The notes: generated by a model from the sequence alone, not told the origin. A stretch of 54,434 nt of DNA from Actinospica acidithermotolerans (GCF_018139625.1 NZ_JAGSOH010000040.1:1-54434); one strand, 5' to 3'; shown: positions 17,381-28,735, counted from the first letter of the stretch. Translations and numbers: made by a program.

Positions 17381-18235
17381 ATGGCTAAGGTGACGGCGCG
17401 CACGGCGGTACTGCGGTTGGACGGGGGCTCGGCGGTCGGCGCGCGGGACAGCCTGGCCGCCGAGGAGCCGCTGGAGATCCGGGTCGGCGGACGCCAGGTG
17501 GCCGTCACCATGCGCACTCCGGGGGACGACTTCGACCTGGTGGCGGGCTTCCTGCTGAGCGAGGGCGCGGTGCGCGGCCGGGAGGAGCTGGCCCGGATGC
17601 GGTACTGCACCGACAACCGGCACGGCGAGGACGGCCACGAGCACGACCCCTACAACATCGTCGAGGTGGACCTCGCCCCCGGCGTCGCCGACCCGACCTG
17701 GTCGCTCAACCGGACGACGTTCACCAGCAGCTCCTGCGGGATCTGCGGCAAGAGCTCGATCGACGCCGTGCACGCGAACGCCTGCTGGTCCGTGGCCGAG
17801 GATCCGGTGCGGGTCACGCCCGATGTCCTCTACTCCCTCCCGGACCGGCTGCGCGAGCGGCAGAAGCTGTTCGACTCGACCGGCGGCCTGCACGCCGCCG
17901 GCCTGTTCGACGCGGCGGGCACGCTGCTGTGCATCAGGGAGGACGTCGGCCGGCACAACGCCGTGGACAAGACGGTCGGCTGGGCGCTGCGCGAGGGCCT
18001 GCTCCCGCTGCGCGGCATGCTGCTGGCGGTGAGCGGGCGCGCCTCCTTCGAGCTCGTTCAGAAGGCGGCCGCCGCCGGGATCCCGGTGCTCGCCGCCGTA
18101 TCCGCCCCCTCCTCGCTCGCCGTGGAGCTGGCCGAGAGCTCGGGCCTGACGCTCGCCGGCTTCGTGCGCGGCCGCCGCGCCAACGTCTACAGCCGCCCGG
18201 ACCGGGTCGCCGCACCCGGCGTATCCGGACAATAG
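17381..18235 (+). CDS. fdhD: Formate dehydrogenase accessory sulfurtransferase FdhD
   Basis: The 284-residue FdhD passes sulfur from a cysteine desulfurase to the molybdenum cofactor of formate dehydrogenase. The sequence shows EEPLEIRVGG, TPGDDFDLVAGFLLSEG, the redox CGIC pair (Cys119 and Cys122), REDVGRHNAVDK and SGRASFELVQKA. Length is normal. No formate dehydrogenase gene lies in the window. The start is preceded closely by TACGCT, predicting a leaderless message. Confidence 0.95.
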   Translation: MAKVTARTAVLRLDGGSAVGARDSLAAEEPLEIRVGGRQVAVTMRTPGDDFDLVAGFLLSEGAVRGREELARMRYCTDNRHGEDGHEHDPYNIVEVDLAPGVADPTWSLNRTTFTSSSCGICGKSSIDAVHANACWSVAEDPVRVTPDVLYSLPDRLRERQKLFDSTGGLHAAGLFDAAGTLLCIREDVGRHNAVDKTVGWALREGLLPLRGMLLAVSGRASFELVQKAAAAGIPVLAAVSAPSSLAVELAESSGLTLAGFVRGRRANVYSRPDRVAAPGVSGQ

Positions 18236-18440
18236 GGCATATTCAATCCCTGATTTATCTCGGGGGGATCACGGTTCTTCGACAGCCGCGGAACCATGAA
18301 GAAAACCTGAGGAAACCCCCTACCCGCCGGTAGCTTCCCTGCGTTATCAAGGACCCTGATGCCGCGTGGCATCGGGCCGCAGGCCTCCGGGGGACCTGGG
18401 GCGCGGCCCTACGGGCTAGCGAATCGAGAGAAAAAACCGA

Positions 18441-20537
18441 ATGGGGAACACCCACGACCCACGGCCCCGGATATCCGGAGCTGCGCGAAAGCGCGCAGTC
18501 CGGTACGGGGCGCCGATCACCGCGCTGGCCCTCGCCGCGGTGCTGGGCACCGCGCAGGCCGACGCCGCCACGAGCGCCGTCTCGCACACTCCCACCGCGG
18601 TCGGCTCCATCGCGACCGTTCCCGCCGGCGCCAGGGCCGCCGCCGCGCCGAGCGACTCCACGAAGATCAACGTGGACATCGCGCTCGAACCGCGCAACGC
18701 AGCCGAGCTCACCGAGTACGCGACGCTGGTCAGCGACCCGAACTCGGTGTTCTACAAGCAGTATCTGACCAAGCAGCAGACCCGGCTGCTGTTCGCCCCC
18801 TCGCAGTCCACCGTCGACGCGGTCGGCAACGCGCTCACCGCCGCGGGCCTCAAGCCCGGCGCCGCGATCGACGACGACTTCTACATCCCGGTCTCGGCCA
18901 CGATCGGCCAGCTCAAGCAGGCCTTCAAGATCGGCTTCGCGGGCTACCGGCTGACGGACGGCCGGGCCGCCTTCAACGCCACCGCCGTGCCGGAACTCGA
19001 CGGCTCGGTCGCGGGCGACGTGCGCGGCATCATCGGCCTCGACGACTTCGCGACGCCGGACACCGACATCCGCACCACGGGCAAGAGCACCCGCGGCACC
19101 TCGGCCTCGGCCGCCGCTCTCAGCCAGTCCGCGAGGAGCTCGGGCAAGAGCGCCGTCCCGGCGATGTGCTCGGCGTTCACGACCGCGATAGACGCGTACC
19201 TGAAGAAGAACGGCTACACCGGCACGGACGGCGGCACGTACTACTCGCCCACCGCCATGGCCAGCGCCTACGGCTACGCCAAGCAGCTCAACGCCGGTGA
19301 CCGGGGCCAGGGGGTCACGGTCGCCGTCGAGGAGTGGGAGGCCGTGAACCACGCCGCCGTCAGCGACTACCTCAGCTGCGTCGGCTCGCACAGCAAGGTC
19401 AGCTACAACACCACCGCAGCCGGCAACGCCCTCCAGCCGACCGCGACCAACGGCATCGGCGTAGAGGCCTCGCTGGACATCGAGGCCATCGCCTCGATCG
19501 CCCCGAAGGCGGAAGTCCTGGACTACGAGGGCCCGGACATCACCGCCTCGTTCACCGACGCCGACTGGCTCGACACCTTCGCCGCCCCCATCGCCGCCGA
19601 CAACGCCAGCGTCATCTCGCTGTCCTGGGGCGGCTGCGAGGCGGGCGCGATCGACAAGACGCTGGAGAACAGCCAGACCTCCACGCTGCAGCTCGCGGCC
19701 GTGCAGGGCCAGAGCTTCTTCACCTCGTCGGACGACAACGGCTCCGAGGGCTGCAACTCCGCGACCCGGCAGGACGCGACCGTGAGTGTCGACGACCCGG
19801 CGAACAGCCCGTGGATCACCGCCGTCGGCGGCACCTACATGCAGGGGAAGACCAACCCGACCGTCGTCCCGTGGAACGACTCCTTCAACGCGGGCGGCGC
19901 CACCGGCGGCGGCGTGTCGATCTGGCAGAGTCTGAGCGGCCGCGCCGACTACCAGGCCGGCTTCGTCGGCGCGGGCTACAGCAACGCCTGCGGCGCCACC
20001 AACGGCAGCACCTGCCGCCAGGTCCCCGACATCTCCACGCTCGGCGACTGGCGCTCCGGCTTCCCGCAGATGTACTACGCCGACAGCAAGGGCTACGACG
20101 TCCTCGTCGACGGCGGCACCAGCCTCGCCGCCCCCGTCATGGCCGCCATCACCGCCCTGGCCGACAGCTCCACCCGCTGCGCGATCGACGGCCCCGCCGG
20201 CTTCATCAACCCGACGATCTACGACCTGGCCAAGAACCCGGCGACCTACGCCAAGGACTTCCAGGACGAGACCACCGGCAGCAACGCCTACTCGCCGTCC
20301 GGCTACACCGGCAAGCTCTACCAGGCGACCGGCGGCTACGACATGGCCTCGGGACTCGGCTCCCCCAGGGCCGCCACCTTGATCCCGGCCCTGTGCGCCC
20401 CCAACAAGTACCTCGGCTGGATCTTCGGCCACAGCCAGCTCGGCGCCGCAGCCGAGCACGGCCAGGCCAGCATCGACAAGGCGATCTCCGCCGAAGCCAC
20501 CGAGACCGCCCCGGCCGTCAAGGAGTCCTCGCACTGA
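18441..20537 (+). CDS. Secreted S53 (sedolisin/kumamolisin-type) serine peptidase
   Basis: The 698-residue acid-type serine peptidase has a signal peptide (about residues 1-43, ending ADA-AT), a pro-kumamolisin activation domain (about 70-210) and an S53 catalytic domain. The triad is visible as Glu342 and Asp346 (GVEASLDIEA) and Ser561 (GGTSLAAPVM), with the oxyanion Asp at 431/432 (SSDDNG). It should be secreted as a zymogen, self-process at low pH and digest extracellular protein. A long Ser/Ala-rich linker follows the pro-domain. GAGAG lies 10 nt before the ATG. The 205-bp upstream gap has a small hairpin (GATGCC/GGCATC at 18357-18373). Confidence 0.92.
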   Translation: MGNTHDPRPRISGAARKRAVRYGAPITALALAAVLGTAQADAATSAVSHTPTAVGSIATVPAGARAAAAPSDSTKINVDIALEPRNAAELTEYATLVSDPNSVFYKQYLTKQQTRLLFAPSQSTVDAVGNALTAAGLKPGAAIDDDFYIPVSATIGQLKQAFKIGFAGYRLTDGRAAFNATAVPELDGSVAGDVRGIIGLDDFATPDTDIRTTGKSTRGTSASAAALSQSARSSGKSAVPAMCSAFTTAIDAYLKKNGYTGTDGGTYYSPTAMASAYGYAKQLNAGDRGQGVTVAVEEWEAVNHAAVSDYLSCVGSHSKVSYNTTAAGNALQPTATNGIGVEASLDIEAIASIAPKAEVLDYEGPDITASFTDADWLDTFAAPIAADNASVISLSWGGCEAGAIDKTLENSQTSTLQLAAVQGQSFFTSSDDNGSEGCNSATRQDATVSVDDPANSPWITAVGGTYMQGKTNPTVVPWNDSFNAGGATGGGVSIWQSLSGRADYQAGFVGAGYSNACGATNGSTCRQVPDISTLGDWRSGFPQMYYADSKGYDVLVDGGTSLAAPVMAAITALADSSTRCAIDGPAGFINPTIYDLAKNPATYAKDFQDETTGSNAYSPSGYTGKLYQATGGYDMASGLGSPRAATLIPALCAPNKYLGWIFGHSQLGAAAEHGQASIDKAISAEATETAPAVKESSH

Positions 20538-20614
20538 CGAGGCGCCGGCCGAGGTACTGACCACGGCACCGACTAAGACCAAACCCCCAGCACACTGACA
20601 CGGTGCGCACAAAG

Positions 20615-20649
20615 GCGGCGCCCCTCGCCCACAAGACGAGGGGCGCCGC
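20615..20649. terminator. Terminator between S53 peptidase and VOC gene
   Basis: GCGGCGCCCCTCG (20615-20627) pairs with its complement at 20637-20649 across a 9-nt loop. It sits between convergent genes. Confidence 0.7.
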
Positions 20650-20703
20650 TTCGCTCTCCCGGCCCGCAGATCGCCGAGGCAACGGAAGACTGCCTGCCAG
20701 TTG

Positions 20704-21417
20704 CTAATCCCAGCAGAGGCAGAAGGGCTTGCCCGCCGGGTCGGTGTAGACGCGCCAGTTCTCACCGGAGTAGGGCAGGGCGATGGCGCCGAGCTTCAGG
20801 GCTGCGGCCTCGGCGGCGTCCCCGTCGTCGACGGTGATGTCGAAATGGACCTGCTGGGGGTGCGCGGGGTCGGGCCAGGCGGGGCGGCGGTAGTCGGCGA
20901 TCTGCTGGAAGAGGATGGGCTGCGCGCCGTCCTCGCCGATCATCGCCATGCCTTCGCCTTCGTAGGTGATGGGTTTGCCGAGCAGCTCCGAGTAGAAGGT
21001 GCTGAGGGCCTTGGCATCGGGGCAGTCGAGCATCACGCCCATGAGCGTGGGCTCGGGCTTCGCCGGGAACAGGCAGAGGTCGAAGGGGTGGCCGGACGGG
21101 TCGGCGAGGGTGTACCAGGTCTCGTTCTTGCGGAGCAGCTCGGCGCCGAGTTCGCGGGCTTTCTCGGCGGCCGCGTCGAGGTCGGGCACGCGGATGTCGA
21201 GGTGGGCCTGCTGGGGGTAGTCGGGGTCGGGCCACCGCGGTGGGACATGGTCGGGGCTGAGTTGGAGGGCGATGCGCCAGCCGTCGCCCGTTTCCAGGGT
21301 GATCCAATCCTCGTCGGCGTACGTCTGGGTCCACCCTCCGAGGGCGGTGTAGAAGGCGGCGAGTCGCTGGATGTCGGGGGTGTCGAGCACTACTGAGCGC
21401 AAGGTGCCGATCGTCAT
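20704..21417 (-). CDS. VOC (glyoxalase/bleomycin-resistance) superfamily protein, two domains
   Basis: The 237-residue protein holds two beta-alpha-beta-beta-beta modules, each beginning with a strand such as SVVLDTPDIQRLAAFY or GVMLDCPDAKALSTFY and each with a PQQAHLDI/PQQVHFDI metal-ligand-type strand. VOC proteins include glyoxalases, dioxygenases and antibiotic-binding proteins, so the activity is open. ATG 21417 has AAGGGG at good spacing; an upstream ATG at 21450 does not. It is the second gene after the tandem-HTH regulator (45-nt gap). Confidence 0.82.
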   Translation of the reverse strand: MTIGTLRSVVLDTPDIQRLAAFYTALGGWTQTYADEDWITLETGDGWRIALQLSPDHVPPRWPDPDYPQQAHLDIRVPDLDAAAEKARELGAELLRKNETWYTLADPSGHPFDLCLFPAKPEPTLMGVMLDCPDAKALSTFYSELLGKPITYEGEGMAMIGEDGAQPILFQQIADYRRPAWPDPAHPQQVHFDITVDDGDAAEAAALKLGAIALPYSGENWRVYTDPAGKPFCLCWD

Positions 21418-21462
21418 CGGGTACCCCTTCTGATCGTGTCGCTTCTCCATCTGTCGATGCCA

Positions 21463-21924
21463 TCATGCTCCCTTTTGGGCGGGGATTCCCGCTCTGTGTG
21501 CGGCGGCCATGGCGGCGATGGCGGAGTGCACGTCGAGCTTCGCGAGGATGCGCTGGACGTGGGTGCGTGCGGTGTTCGGGGATATGAAGAGGTGCTTCGC
21601 GATCTCGGCGCGCCCTATGCCGACGGCGATGCAGCGCAGGACCTGCGTCTCGCGGGGAGTCAGGGCGGATATCGGTGCCGACGGGGGAGGCAGCGGGCGT
21701 GGGCGCGGCACGGCGGTCGGGGAAGTCGGCGGCGCCTGGGCGGCGGCTTGCAGGCGGGTGGCCACGCCGAGCTTGGTGAGCACGCGTTGGACGTGGCAGC
21801 GCACCGTGGAGCGGGTGATGCCGAGGTCGCGGGCCATCTCCTTGCTGGAGCGGCCTTCGCGGACCAGGGTGAGGATCTCGGTTTCGCGCGGGGTGAGGGG
21901 CGAGAGGGATTCGGTCGTGTCCAT
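21463..21924 (-). CDS. Regulator made of two tandem LuxR-type HTH domains
   Basis: The 153-residue protein has one GerE/LuxR HTH at about residues 8-60 (LTPRETEILTLVREG, STVRCHVQRVLTKLG) and a second at about 88-142 (LTPRETQVLRCIAVG, NTARTHVQRILAKLD), joined by a Pro-rich linker of about 25 residues. No receiver, PAS or ligand domain is present. LuxR HTHs normally dimerise to bind inverted repeats, so one chain could supply both halves. It precedes the VOC gene and probably controls this two-gene unit. TAACGT lies 6 nt before the ATG. Confidence 0.85.
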   Translation of the reverse strand: MDTTESLSPLTPRETEILTLVREGRSSKEMARDLGITRSTVRCHVQRVLTKLGVATRLQAAAQAPPTSPTAVPRPRPLPPPSAPISALTPRETQVLRCIAVGIGRAEIAKHLFISPNTARTHVQRILAKLDVHSAIAAMAAAHRAGIPAQKGA

Positions 21925-21930
21925 GTCGCC

Positions 21931-21936
21931 ACGTTA
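21931..21936 (-). promoter_or_regulatory. -10 element of the tandem-HTH/VOC operon (leaderless)
   Basis: TAACGT lies 6 nt before the ATG at 21924. Confidence 0.4.
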
Positions 21937-22010
21937 CGAATGAGGCTGACGGCATGGCGGGGAATGATGGGAAATCAGGAGCTTGGCGGAGTTGTGCCCT
22001 TATATGACTG

Positions 22011-25000
22011 CTACGGGCGGGTCACTCGGACGGACGGGAGTTGTGACTGCACGGCGTCCACCTGCGCCGCGTCTGGCATTGGGGCACGGAGGGTCAGGTC
22101 GGCGAGGTTCGGGAGGCGGCGGAGTTCGGCGATCTCGGCTGCGGTGGGGATGCCGGCGCACTCGACGCTCGTGAGCCGCGCCAGGCGGGCGATGCCGCGG
22201 AGGTTGCGGCGGTCGGGGAGGTTGTCGATGCGGAGACGGCTGAGGGGCAGGTCCGCCGGGATCGGGCCGAGGCCGGCGGCCAGGCGGTCGTCGCGCAGGA
22301 CGAGCATGGTGATGCGGCTGCCGGAGAGCGAGGCCAGGTCGGCGCGTTCCATGTGGTAGAGGTGCAGTTCGGTGACCCCCGTGTCGCGCAGCGGCGAGAG
22401 GTCGGTGAGGAAGGTGCAGCCGGAGAGCTGGAGGGTCCGCAGCGACGCCGACTCGCGCAGCGGGGAGACGTCGCGGAGCGCGTAGTTCTGGAACAGGTTC
22501 AGCCGCGTCAGGTCCGGGATCTCGGCCACGGGGCCGAGCGGGGTCAGGTCGCCCGGGACGTTGAGGTGGTGCAGGCCGCGGAGGTGGTGCAGCAGGAGGA
22601 CCTTGTGCCAGCCCTGCACCTTGACCTCGCGGTCGCCGAACTCGATGTCGGCGAGCACGGTGCGCGCGTAGTCCTCGGGGTTGTCGGACTCGCGCCAGGC
22701 GCGCAGCAGCTCGTCGACCACCATGGACTTGTCGACGAGGGAGAAGGCGCGGATCTTGTCGATCGAGGCGGCGCCGCCGATGGTCGCGATGGTGCGCACC
22801 ACGTGCGCCATCTGCTGCTCGCTGAGGCCCTCCGGGCCCGGGAGGAGTTCGAGCACGAACTCGCCGGCCCTGGCGAGCAGCGCTGCCTCTTCGAAGCTGG
22901 AGGGCGGGATCAGCCTCGCGGCAGCGCGCTCGACGGTGGCGCGGATCTCGTTGTCGTCGAGCACGTCGGCCTGCTCGAGGCTCGCGGCGGCGAGCAGGTG
23001 CAGACGGTCGGCGAGGCGGCGGTCGTGCTGCGCGGCCTGGTTTCCGCGCAGCAGGTCGCGCAGCAGGGCCGCTCGCTCGCGGGGCCGCGCGTGGGCGACC
23101 GCCATGATGACGACCTCGTGCCACTGGTCGAGGTGCGCCTGATCCAGCAGGAAGCTGAGATCGCCGGCCTCGACGATCTCCTTGGCCGCCAGGTAGTCGC
23201 GGAAGGTGCGGTGCACGAACTGGATCTGGCCCGAGCGCGGCTCCTGGAACAGGCCGGTGCGCTCCAGGACGTAGCGCAGCACCCGCTCCGGGTCCTCGCC
23301 GTGGCTGCGCATTCCGCGCATCGCCGCCGCGATCCGCCGCGCGGCCTGCTCCCGGTCGACGACGAGATCCTGGTTCCTGACCATCGAGTACGCGAACCGC
23401 TGCAGCAGGATCGTCTGCTCCTCGCGGCTCGGCGCGCCGCCGGTGCCCTCGACGCCCAGGCCGTGCTGCTCGTTCCAGCGGAACAGCAGCAGGTCGAGCG
23501 CCGCCGACAGCAGGCTCTTGCGGTCGCGCGGCAGCTCCATGTCGCGGTCCTGGTAGAGCGCGCACAGCAGGCCGCACAGCAGCGGGCTGGTGGCCAGCCG
23601 CCGCAGCTCGGGGCGCGGGCCCTGCATCAGCTCGTCGAGGCCGACCCGGCACTGGTCGAGCCACTCCTGCCGTGCCTCGTCCTGGTCCCGCTTCGCGGCC
23701 TCGTGCCAGGAGTGGAGGAAGTCGCGGATCCCCTTGGCGCTCAACGGGAGCAGGTCGAAGCCGTCGAAGGAGTACGGCGCCTGTCCCAGCCAGCGCGTCG
23801 GCACGGCGAAAGGGCGCACGGTGACGACGTAGCGGGCCTCGGGGTACGCGTCGACGAGCCCTTCGATCCACGTCTGCACCTCGGCGCGGCGCTCGGCGGC
23901 GAGCTCGTCGACGCCGTCCACGAGCAGCAGCGCGCGGCCGGTCGCGAAGGTGCCGGTGGCCCATGTGCCGGGGCGCTCGCCGTCGATCGCGGGGGCCGTG
24001 ACGGCCGGCAGGTCCTCGACCTTGGGCAGCGGGCGGTTCGTGAAGTCGCGCAGCCGGACGACGTACGGCACGACCTCGCCCCAGGGCCCTGATTCTCCGG
24101 TGAGCCGGCCGGCCGCGCCGTTGGCCGCGAGCCAGCTGAGCAGCGTGGTCTTGCCGCTGCCCGCGCTGCCGCGCAGCACCACCCGCTTGCGCCCGGAGAG
24201 CGCGGTGGCCACGGCCACGCCCGCGCCGGTGAGCTCCTCCTCGCTGGCGGGCGAACCGGCGTCGGGGTCGCTCGTACGCGCGACCGTCAGACTGATGTAG
24301 CTGTCGTCGAAGGACTGCCTGCTCGGCTCGCGGCCGCGGTTGACGCCGAAGAGTTCGAATCGGCCGAAGCCGCGGGCCACGTGATCGAGGTAGCGCGGCT
24401 CGAAGGGCGGTACCGGCAGTTCGGCCGGCAGCGGCGGGACGCCCGGATGCGGTTGGACCGGCACCTGGTTGACGATCACGATCGGCGGCTCGGGCCGCGG
24501 CGAGCGCATCAGCGTCTCGAGCGTCTGCCGGATCTCGACGACGAACTGCAGGATCGCCTTGTTCACCTCGGTTCCGGCGTCGGAGCGGCGCTCGAACTCC
24601 GCGATCATCAGCGGGCTCACGGCGCTGATCAGCCATTCGTAGGCGAAGTGCGCCCCGACGGTGACCGGCTCAGAGCCGGCGGCGTCGGCGCTGTGCGAGG
24701 CCAGCAGGGCGGCGAGACGGTCGGCGCGCATCGCGGCGGCCAGGACCGGATTCGTCTCCGTGGCGCGCGCCGAGTGGATCGCCTCGCGCAGCCGCAGCAT
24801 CGCGGCTTCCCAGTCGTCCCGGTGGATCTCGGGGTGCTCGCGCATCCCGTCCGCGAGCAGACGCTCGGCCATGGGGTCGCCGATGGCCTTGGCCTCGGCG
24901 GCGATCCGCTTCCTCGCCTCGCGGTCGAGCCGCACCCGGCCGCCGAGCACCGTCAGGACGTGCGCGACGAGTTCTCCCACGACGTTCTGCAGCAGAGTAC

Positions 25001-25031
25001 TGAGAACGCCGATCTCTTCCCCGCTCAGCAT
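22011..25031 (-). CDS. NACHT-domain NTPase with C-terminal leucine-rich repeats (bacterial NLR-like)
   Basis: About 1006 residues. A helical N-terminal domain (to about 170) precedes a STAND-type NACHT ATPase with Walker A GSAGSGKTT (about 289-297) and the acidic Walker B ALLLVDGVDEL (about 367-377). A long helical region follows, including LLCGLLCALYQDRDMELP and FVHRTFRDYLAAKEI, typical of NACHT proteins, and then irregular leucine-rich repeats from about 770 to the end. Such proteins are switch-like sensors; some bacterial NACHT proteins defend against phage. GTG 25067, 4 nt after the ABC-F stop, is an alternative start; neither start has a clear ribosome-binding site. Confidence 0.85.
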   Translation of the reverse strand: MLSGEEIGVLSTLLQNVVGELVAHVLTVLGGRVRLDREARKRIAAEAKAIGDPMAERLLADGMREHPEIHRDDWEAAMLRLREAIHSARATETNPVLAAAMRADRLAALLASHSADAAGSEPVTVGAHFAYEWLISAVSPLMIAEFERRSDAGTEVNKAILQFVVEIRQTLETLMRSPRPEPPIVIVNQVPVQPHPGVPPLPAELPVPPFEPRYLDHVARGFGRFELFGVNRGREPSRQSFDDSYISLTVARTSDPDAGSPASEEELTGAGVAVATALSGRKRVVLRGSAGSGKTTLLSWLAANGAAGRLTGESGPWGEVVPYVVRLRDFTNRPLPKVEDLPAVTAPAIDGERPGTWATGTFATGRALLLVDGVDELAAERRAEVQTWIEGLVDAYPEARYVVTVRPFAVPTRWLGQAPYSFDGFDLLPLSAKGIRDFLHSWHEAAKRDQDEARQEWLDQCRVGLDELMQGPRPELRRLATSPLLCGLLCALYQDRDMELPRDRKSLLSAALDLLLFRWNEQHGLGVEGTGGAPSREEQTILLQRFAYSMVRNQDLVVDREQAARRIAAAMRGMRSHGEDPERVLRYVLERTGLFQEPRSGQIQFVHRTFRDYLAAKEIVEAGDLSFLLDQAHLDQWHEVVIMAVAHARPRERAALLRDLLRGNQAAQHDRRLADRLHLLAAASLEQADVLDDNEIRATVERAAARLIPPSSFEEAALLARAGEFVLELLPGPEGLSEQQMAHVVRTIATIGGAASIDKIRAFSLVDKSMVVDELLRAWRESDNPEDYARTVLADIEFGDREVKVQGWHKVLLLHHLRGLHHLNVPGDLTPLGPVAEIPDLTRLNLFQNYALRDVSPLRESASLRTLQLSGCTFLTDLSPLRDTGVTELHLYHMERADLASLSGSRITMLVLRDDRLAAGLGPIPADLPLSRLRIDNLPDRRNLRGIARLARLTSVECAGIPTAAEIAELRRLPNLADLTLRAPMPDAAQVDAVQSQLPSVRVTRP

Positions 25032-25071
25032 GGTTCCAGTGTCGCAGGCCGTCGCGGGACCGGTCACGGGA

Positions 25072-26862
<1,791 letters not shown>

Positions 26863-26868
26863 GCGGAA

Positions 26869-26874
26869 AGCCTA
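26869..26874 (-). promoter_or_regulatory. -10 element of the ABC-F gene (leaderless)
   Basis: TAGGCT on the minus strand lies 6 nt before the GTG at 26862. Confidence 0.45.
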
Positions 26875-26913
26875 CGCGGTCCGCGCGAGGGTGGGATCCA
26901 GGCCGGATGCGGG

Positions 26914-28698
26914 CTAGATCCAGGATTGGAACCACATGTGCGAGGACCAGTCGCTGTACGAGATCGTCTGGTCCGTGTAGATCGGGTAGAAGTAGATGAA
27001 GATGCCGACGATCGCGACGACGATCGCCCCGCCGACGGCGGCTCCCCACGCCCTGCGCACCGGAGGCGCGTCCGCCCGGCCGATGATGGCGCCGACGCTG
27101 GTGGCCGCGGCCAGGCACATGAACGGCACGAAGATCACGGCGTAGAACGAGAAGATCGTGCGCTCGGCGTAGTGCATCCACGGCAGGACGCCCGCCGCGA
27201 TGCCGCACAGGATCGCGCCGGAGCGCCAGTCCCGGCGGGCGATCCACAGCCAGAGCAGGTAGACGATCGAGGCCGTGGCCAGCCACCACAGGAACGGGTT
27301 GCCGAGCGCGAGCACCTCCTGCGAGCAGCTCTGCATGGCCGCGGTGCAGCCGTCCGTGCCGACCTTCGGCGAGCTGTAGTCGAAGGCGACCGGACGGCCC
27401 ATGACCAGCCAGGACCATGGATTCGACTGATAGGGGTGCGGGGACTGGAGGTTCGCGTTGAACTGGTACTCGGAGTGCACGTAGTTCCACAGCGAGCGCA
27501 GCCAGTCCGGCACCAGCCACTGCGTGAGCTGCTTGCTGAAGGGGAGGTCCGGGAAGCCGGCGGCCGGGTTCGAGTTGGCCCAGAAGCGGTTGTAGCCGCC
27601 GCCGTTGGACGTGTTGAAGATCCAGCCCGCGTACGAGGCGATGAACACGACGACCATCTGCACCGGCAGGGTCAGAAAGGCCCAGCCGACGTCGCGGCGC
27701 AGCGTGGAGATCGAGGGGTTGCGCAGGCCGAGGGCGCGGCGCGTGCCGCGGTCCCACAGGATCGTCAGGACGGCGAAGGCCGCGACAAAGAAGACGGCGT
27801 TCCACTTGGTCGCGGTCGCGCAGCCGAGCATGAAGCCGGCCAGGATCCGCCAGGGGCGCAGGCCGAACTTGGGCCCGTGCTCGCCCTTGAGCAGCGGCGT
27901 CCCCGACAGGTGCTCGTCGGCCCAGTCGGCCGCCTTCTCCCTGACCTTGTCCCGGTCCACCACCAGCGCGCCGAAGCCGGCGAGCACGAAGAACATCTGG
28001 ATGCCGTCGAGCAGGCCGGTGCGCGCCATCACGAAGGACAGGCCGTCGAAGCTGAGGAACAGGCCCGCGATGACGCCGATGAGCGTGGAGCGGAACATCC
28101 GGCGCGCAGTTCGGGTGAGGATGAGGATGGCGAGCGTGCCGAGCACGGCCTCGCTCAGGCGCCAGCCGACCGGGTTCAGGCCCCAGACCTTCTCGCCGAG
28201 GCCGATGATCCACTTGCCGATCGGCGGGTGGACCACGTACTCGGCGCCGGAGGCGAACTTCGCGGTGCCCTGGCTGCCGTAGCCGCCGCTGCCCGCGAGC
28301 GCGGGGTCGGCGGCCGAGGAGGTCTGCCAGTTGTGCTCCCAGCCGTAGACCCACATCGACCAGCCGTCTTTGGCGTAGTACGTCTCGTCGAAGATGATCT
28401 TGTTGGGGTTTGCCAGGTTCCACAGCCGCATGAACCCGCCGATGAACGTCACGACCAGCGGCATGATCCAGCCGGCGCCCCGGAAGAACTCGGGGTAGTA
28501 CGGCGGGACCAGCCGCTCGCGCAGCGGGGGGCGCCCCTCCGGGCGCGGGCCGCCCTCCGGCCGCCACCAGGTCTTTCCGCGCTCTATGCGGCGCCAGCGC
28601 CGCCGCGCCTGCGGCCCGGGCAGCCCGGCGTAACCTGCCTCGGCCACCTCGTCCTCGGTCAGCTTGGCGTCATCCACGTCGCTCTCCACGCGCGCCAT
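26914..28698 (-). CDS. Dolichyl/polyprenyl-phosphate-mannose-protein mannosyltransferase (PMT family)
   Basis: The 594-residue integral membrane GT39 enzyme should transfer mannose from polyprenyl-phosphate-mannose to Ser/Thr of exported proteins. It has about ten hydrophobic segments, the acidic DE pair in IIFDETYYAKDGW just after the first helix, VHPPIGKW, and a large extracytoplasmic loop. The frame is open to 28869, but homology starts after the ATG at 28698, and the longer form would overlap rsmI on the other strand. Ser/Thr-rich secreted proteins here (such as the LCP and DUF4232 proteins) could be clients; that is inference. Confidence 0.9.
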   Translation of the reverse strand: MARVESDVDDAKLTEDEVAEAGYAGLPGPQARRRWRRIERGKTWWRPEGGPRPEGRPPLRERLVPPYYPEFFRGAGWIMPLVVTFIGGFMRLWNLANPNKIIFDETYYAKDGWSMWVYGWEHNWQTSSAADPALAGSGGYGSQGTAKFASGAEYVVHPPIGKWIIGLGEKVWGLNPVGWRLSEAVLGTLAILILTRTARRMFRSTLIGVIAGLFLSFDGLSFVMARTGLLDGIQMFFVLAGFGALVVDRDKVREKAADWADEHLSGTPLLKGEHGPKFGLRPWRILAGFMLGCATATKWNAVFFVAAFAVLTILWDRGTRRALGLRNPSISTLRRDVGWAFLTLPVQMVVVFIASYAGWIFNTSNGGGYNRFWANSNPAAGFPDLPFSKQLTQWLVPDWLRSLWNYVHSEYQFNANLQSPHPYQSNPWSWLVMGRPVAFDYSSPKVGTDGCTAAMQSCSQEVLALGNPFLWWLATASIVYLLWLWIARRDWRSGAILCGIAAGVLPWMHYAERTIFSFYAVIFVPFMCLAAATSVGAIIGRADAPPVRRAWGAAVGGAIVVAIVGIFIYFYPIYTDQTISYSDWSSHMWFQSWI

Positions 28699-28735
28699 CG
28701 TATTGATTGCGTCTGAGAACGCGTAGTAAGCGAAG

